From positions 1-43,031 of the forward strand of contig CAIYAN010000038.1 of the NCBI GenBank assembly GCA_903924185.1: a DNA stretch of 43,031 nucleotides. Reading direction: 5' to 3'. Shown piece after piece: positions 40,088-43,031 of the stretch. A model generated the notes under the pieces. It ran no database searches. It was not told the DNA's origin and worked only from the letters and a program-made list of their open reading frames with translations. The stretch's first letter is position 1, and the number at the start of each line of letters is the position of its first letter. A program made the position numbers and the translations under genes. The stretch comes from an uncultured Opitutia bacterium (GTDB lineage: Bacteria; Verrucomicrobiota; Verrucomicrobiia; Opitutales; UBA953).

Positions 40088-41680
40088 ATGTCCGCCCTTA
40101 CTGGCCTCTCCTACCTGGGTTTCTCGCGTGGTCGCGTTGGCGGCCGCACGTGGAAAGCCTTCGACAGCGCGCTGTGGAACGACATCCCCGAGGTCTTCCA
40201 TTCGGCCACGGCGGCTGACGTCGCCACGGCGATGAAGCTCGCCGCGCAGGCGACGCCCGTACTCGCTGCGTTGTCCGGCAAAGCCAAAGCCGCGTTCTTA
40301 CGCGACCTTGCGACCCGCATCGAAGCGGCGACGCCGGCTCTCGCCGCACGTGCGCAGCAAGAGACCTCGTTGCCCGAGGCGCGTTGCCTCGGTGAGATCG
40401 GCCGCACGATGGGTCAGCTCCGTCTCTTTGCGGACCTCGTGGAGAAGGGCGATTGGCTCGACGCGCGTCTCGAGCTTGCGAACCCCGACCGCAAGCCCTT
40501 GCCCAAGCCTGACCATCGCTCGATGTGCCGTCCCCTCGGCCCAGTCGCGGTGTTCTGTGCCAGCAATTTCCCCTTCGCCTATTCCGTTGCCGGTGGCGAC
40601 ACCGCCTCCGCGCTCGCCGCGGGTAATCCTGTCGTCGTGATGGCGCACCACGCTCATCCGGGTACCGCCGAAATTATGGGTGGCCTCATCGTCGACGCCG
40701 TGCGTGCTGCGGGTCTTCCGGAAGGCACCTTCTCGATGCTTATGGGCGACGGTAAAGACGTCGGCCAGCTCTTGGCCCAGCATCCCGCCTTACGCGCCAT
40801 CGGTTTCACCGGTTCCCGCACGGGCGGTCGCGCCCTCATGGATATCGCCGCCGAGCGTGAAGTCCCTATCCCGGTCTACGCGGAGATGAGTAGCCTCAAT
40901 CCGGTGGTTCTACTCGAAGGCGCCCTTGCGGCGCGTGGCGAAGCCATCGCCACGGGCTTGGCGGCTTCCTGCACCTTGGGCGTCGGCCAGTTCTGCACGC
41001 AGCCGGGCTTGCTCTTGATGGTGAAGACCCCGGCCGCGGAAGCCTTCGTCGGTCAACTCGCGGCGCATTTCCGCAACGCCCCGGAAGGCGTCATGCTCAC
41101 GCCGGCGATTCAGAAGGCGTATGTCACTGTGCTCGCTGCGCGCGAGACTCGTGGTGGTATTCAATCCTTCTCGCATGGTAAGGGCAGTGGTAAGCCAGGC
41201 CGTGCGTTGCCGACCCTGCTCGCTGTTGGTGCCAAGACCTTCCTCTCGGATCGCAAGCTGCAGGCCGAGCTCTTTGGTCCGAGCTCGCTCATCGTCTGGT
41301 GCGACGACCTCGCTCAGCTCAGCAAAGTCCTCGAGTCGCTCGAGGGCAACCTCACCGCCACCTTGCACGGTACCGATGAGGAAGTCGTCGCCCAAGTCGC
41401 TCTCCGCGCGCAGCTCGAAGCCCTCGCGGGTCGCGTGGTCGTCAACGGTTTCCCGACCGGCGTGGAAGTCTCGCATGCCATCGTGCACGGCGGCCCGTAC
41501 CCCTCGCTCTCGGATGGACGTAGTACCTCGGTGGGCTCGAACGCGATCTATCGCTTCACCCGCCTCGTCTGCTACCAGAACCATCCAGACGCCGCTTTGC
41601 CGGTCGAACTCCAGAACGCCAACCCCTTGGGCCTATCCCGTTTGGTCAATGGAGTGCGGAGTAGTGATGCGGTGAAGTGA
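40088..41680 (+). CDS. 2-oxoglutarate semialdehyde dehydrogenase (aldehyde dehydrogenase family)
   Basis: The 530-aa enzyme has aldehyde dehydrogenase signatures: ASNFPFAYS with Asn160, FTGS at 240-243, YAEMSSLNP with Glu266 and GQFCTQPG with catalytic Cys303. The length and the sequence around these motifs match the NADP-type ketoglutarate semialdehyde dehydrogenase group. It should oxidise 2,5-dioxopentanoate to 2-oxoglutarate, which enters the TCA cycle. It starts 1 base after the deaminase stop, so translation is likely coupled. It ends the hydroxyproline operon. No clear terminator follows before the repeat cluster. Confidence 0.92.
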   Translation: MSALTGLSYLGFSRGRVGGRTWKAFDSALWNDIPEVFHSATAADVATAMKLAAQATPVLAALSGKAKAAFLRDLATRIEAATPALAARAQQETSLPEARCLGEIGRTMGQLRLFADLVEKGDWLDARLELANPDRKPLPKPDHRSMCRPLGPVAVFCASNFPFAYSVAGGDTASALAAGNPVVVMAHHAHPGTAEIMGGLIVDAVRAAGLPEGTFSMLMGDGKDVGQLLAQHPALRAIGFTGSRTGGRALMDIAAEREVPIPVYAEMSSLNPVVLLEGALAARGEAIATGLAASCTLGVGQFCTQPGLLLMVKTPAAEAFVGQLAAHFRNAPEGVMLTPAIQKAYVTVLAARETRGGIQSFSHGKGSGKPGRALPTLLAVGAKTFLSDRKLQAELFGPSSLIVWCDDLAQLSKVLESLEGNLTATLHGTDEEVVAQVALRAQLEALAGRVVVNGFPTGVEVSHAIVHGGPYPSLSDGRSTSVGSNAIYRFTRLVCYQNHPDAALPVELQNANPLGLSRLVNGVRSSDAVK

Positions 41681-41718
41681 GGTCGTCGCAAGGGAGGGCA
41701 AGGGTGCAGGAAGAGGCA

Positions 41719-41750
41719 GTGCAAAGGTGCAACGGTGCAAACGTGCACAG
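41719..41750 (+). repeat. Four tandem 8-bp repeats, GTGCAAAC type
   Basis: GTGCAAAG, GTGCAACG, GTGCAAAC and GTGCACAG follow each other with an exact 8-base period. The same unit occurs twice in reverse orientation near the right end of the window. This places matching motifs on both sides of the segment that includes the DUF3800 gene. Confidence 0.75.
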
Positions 41751-41848
41751 GTAAAGCCATGAAGAGGCCATCGCGTGGACAAGGGGTTGTGTTGCGGCCG
41801 CTGTTAACTTCCCGGTCTCCGGTCCCCCTTGGGTTCGATTGTTATCTG

Positions 41849-42055
41849 GGTAGGGTCAGCACTGCGTGCTGACCTAGTTGTCTCAGGTAGGGGCGCGACT
41901 GCGTCGCGTCCGTTTGACCGTGCATGGAGAAGGCCCACCACGCAGGGCTATCCTGCATTGGGTAGGGGCGTGGTTTACCGCGCCCTCCTGTGCCGGAGGA
42001 CGTGACGCAGTCGCGCCCCTACCTGAGTTCGCCCTGCGGCGAACGGACGCGACCG
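41849..42055. repeat. REP-like cluster of stem-loops in the gene-free right region
   Basis: This lies in a gene-free gap of about 480 bases. It contains hairpins GGTCAGCAC-TGC-GTGCTGACC (41854-41874), a 9-bp stem with TGC loop at 41891-41911, GCAGG/CCTGC at 41942-41956, a stem with TTTA loop at 41965-41986, and GTTCGCC-CTGC-GGCGAAC (42027-42044). Three of them begin with a GGTAGGG or GTAGGGG header. The left part (41681-41848) holds only the 8-bp repeats, and 42056-42164 holds nothing recognisable. It looks like REP elements or a MITE derived from several units. Confidence 0.8.
41882..42027. repeat. Near-perfect 30-bp inverted repeat flanking an 86-bp core
   Basis: The arms 41882-41911 and 41998-42027 are reverse complements except for one base. 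They begin CTCAGGTAGGGGCGCGACTG and end CGTCC. Each arm itself contains the TGC-loop hairpin unit. The whole element is 146 bases long, like a small non-coding mobile element. I found no flanking target duplication by eye. Confidence 0.8.
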
Positions 42056-42164
42056 TATCTTCGTTCTGGGTAGTATATCTTTAAGGCAATCCTTGCAACG
42101 CATGGTCGTCTCGTGAGACTTACAGCCAGAGTCCAAGCGTGCGCATGACGTGCGTGCGGACTCC

Positions 42165-42872
42165 TTAGGGGCTGCCGAAAGGCGGCCTCTTCCTTTTTCT
42201 AGTCAGTTTGGTAAGACGTTTTGCGATCCTAATGAGTTGCCGGGGTTTGGGTTCGTTAAAGAGGTGATTCGGGTGCAGAGCCTGTCTGCATAGGTAAGCG
42301 ATGAGGTCGGTGAGCTGGAGAAGGCGCGAATCTCGTGAATCGCTATGGATGGGATTCTCGACTAGTTTGGCGTGCCACGGATGCGTCGGTTGCGGCTGGG
42401 CGCATTCATCTCGGCTCCATCGATAGTCCAAGGCCTTCTGCAGGGTTACTCTATCGGTCGTATCGGTGATTATCAATGCACGGCCTGTGAGTACTTTATC
42501 GAACTGGTTTATCAGTTTATGCCAAGCGTCCTTAAAGACGGAAGTACTTTGGTCTTTGTGCTGGATCACAACGATAAACCTAGCTTCGGTTTGGCGCTGA
42601 ACCTCCTTGAGCATCCATCTGATTGCTCTGACGCGATTCCAGGCTGGAAGGCCGAGATGGAGGCGCGCCCCGCCGAGAAAATCGACGGCATGGATTTCTT
42701 TGTCATAGCTAAGACCTAGATGTTTCTGCATGCGTACCCGTGTGCGATGGATGCGCCAGTCGAATTCGTGCCAGATCGACTCCGGGATTATCAGTGCAAC
42801 GAGGATATACTCTTTGGTCGGCGAGTTCCTAGTGCCAGGGTCGCCGCTTTCGTCCACGTAAATCAAATCCAT
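42165..42872 (-). CDS. DUF3800 protein
   Basis: The 235-aa protein begins MDLIYVDESGDPG, the hallmark of DUF3800, whose DES motif resembles RNase H-like acidic sites. A second acidic region, SRLLQLTDLIAYLCR (near 190), completes the conserved pattern. The C-terminus is very basic (KRLTKLTRKRKRPPF). DUF3800 genes are often found on mobile elements and in variable regions; their biochemical role is not settled. Base composition is visibly lower in GC than the neighbouring operons, with more A/T third positions. It stands alone between the REP-like cluster and the right repeat, with no partner gene visible within the window. Confidence 0.85.
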   Translation of the reverse strand: MDLIYVDESGDPGTRNSPTKEYILVALIIPESIWHEFDWRIHRTRVRMQKHLGLSYDKEIHAVDFLGGARLHLGLPAWNRVRAIRWMLKEVQRQTEARFIVVIQHKDQSTSVFKDAWHKLINQFDKVLTGRALIITDTTDRVTLQKALDYRWSRDECAQPQPTHPWHAKLVENPIHSDSRDSRLLQLTDLIAYLCRQALHPNHLFNEPKPRQLIRIAKRLTKLTRKRKRPPFGSP

Positions 42873-42997
42873 GCTTAGAGCCTGGCATTGCTTGCATGAA
42901 TTTCACAACACCCTGTGGCTAGGCGCCTTCTACTGAGGTTATGTCCTTTGGGACGGATGGGGTAAGTCGCTAACCATCCCTTTATACTTTTTCAGGG

Positions 42998-43012
42998 TTT
43001 GCACGTTTGCAC
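42998..43012 (-). repeat. Inverted counterpart of the GTGCAAAC tandem repeats
   Basis: TTTGCAC followed by GTTTGCAC reads on the minus strand as two GTGCAAAC-type units. A 13-base string (43000-43012) is the exact reverse complement of 41735-41747. It lies about 125 bases beyond the DUF3800 start; otherwise 42873-43031 holds nothing recognisable. Confidence 0.7.
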
Positions 43013-43031
43013 AGGCCAACGGCCGATTTGC

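Noticed and set aside
41878..42084. 68-codon plus-strand frame over the REP-like cluster
   Set aside because: It consists of the hairpin sequences themselves and gives an Arg/Ala-rich product without protein-like features.

Overview
The window is GC-rich bacterial DNA and almost certainly comes from a member of the Verrucomicrobiota, most likely an Opitutales-like free-living polysaccharide degrader. This is inferred from gene content, not from a marker gene. It holds a PVC-type CxxCH haem protein with a Pirellula/Verrucomicrobium-type propeller, an iduronate-2-sulfatase-like sulfatase with EF-hand tails, a giant autotransporter-strand protein ending in PEP-CTERM, secreted FAD oxidoreductases with golvesin-like domains, and few Shine-Dalgarno sites. 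I saw no rRNA, tRNA, CRISPR array, prophage or transposase gene.

Layout. Positions 1-6441 are minus strand: a membrane protein cut by the window edge, a 891-aa periplasmic haem protein, a tiny membrane protein, then a coupled sulfatase-GH79 pair suited to sulfated uronic-acid glycans. From 6.5 to 16.2 kb comes a series of mostly single genes: a beta-lactamase-fold lipoprotein, a Tgt-MnmC-like tRNA-modification fusion, a purple-acid-phosphatase-like enzyme, a multicopper oxidase fused to a thioredoxin-like domain, a dienelactone hydrolase, and a pirin/CDGSH/DoxX run whose DoxX protein has a cysteine-rich tail. From 16.3 to 20.2 kb is a tightly packed idonate/gluconate-type operon: zinc dehydrogenase, SDR, GntP permease and SGNH hydrolase. 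From 20.3 to 31.8 kb are the 2164-aa PEP-CTERM surface protein and, convergent to it, a secreted FAD oxidoreductase followed by an FMN-binding/NosR-like/ApbE fusion that may form an extracytosolic flavin electron-transfer unit.

The stretch 32.7-36.8 kb holds the least explained material. Five small exported or membrane-anchored helical proteins, all on the minus strand, appear to carry versions of one roughly 90-residue module, one of them in tandem. The region has its own promoter and terminator signals, a G-run tract and a hairpin that would cover a start codon. I recognise no named family for the module, and this is my first candidate for an undescribed system.

Positions 36.9-41.7 kb form a complete trans-4-hydroxy-L-proline catabolic operon: epimerase, FAD dehydrogenase, deaminase and 2-oxoglutarate-semialdehyde dehydrogenase. 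Together with the sulfatase and GH79 genes it suggests feeding on glycan- and hydroxyproline-rich matrices, such as algal walls or collagenous material. The right end (41.7-43.0 kb) differs from the rest: a REP-like cluster of hairpins, 8-bp iterated repeats in opposite orientation near both ends, and a DUF3800 gene of different composition, which looks like an acquired segment.
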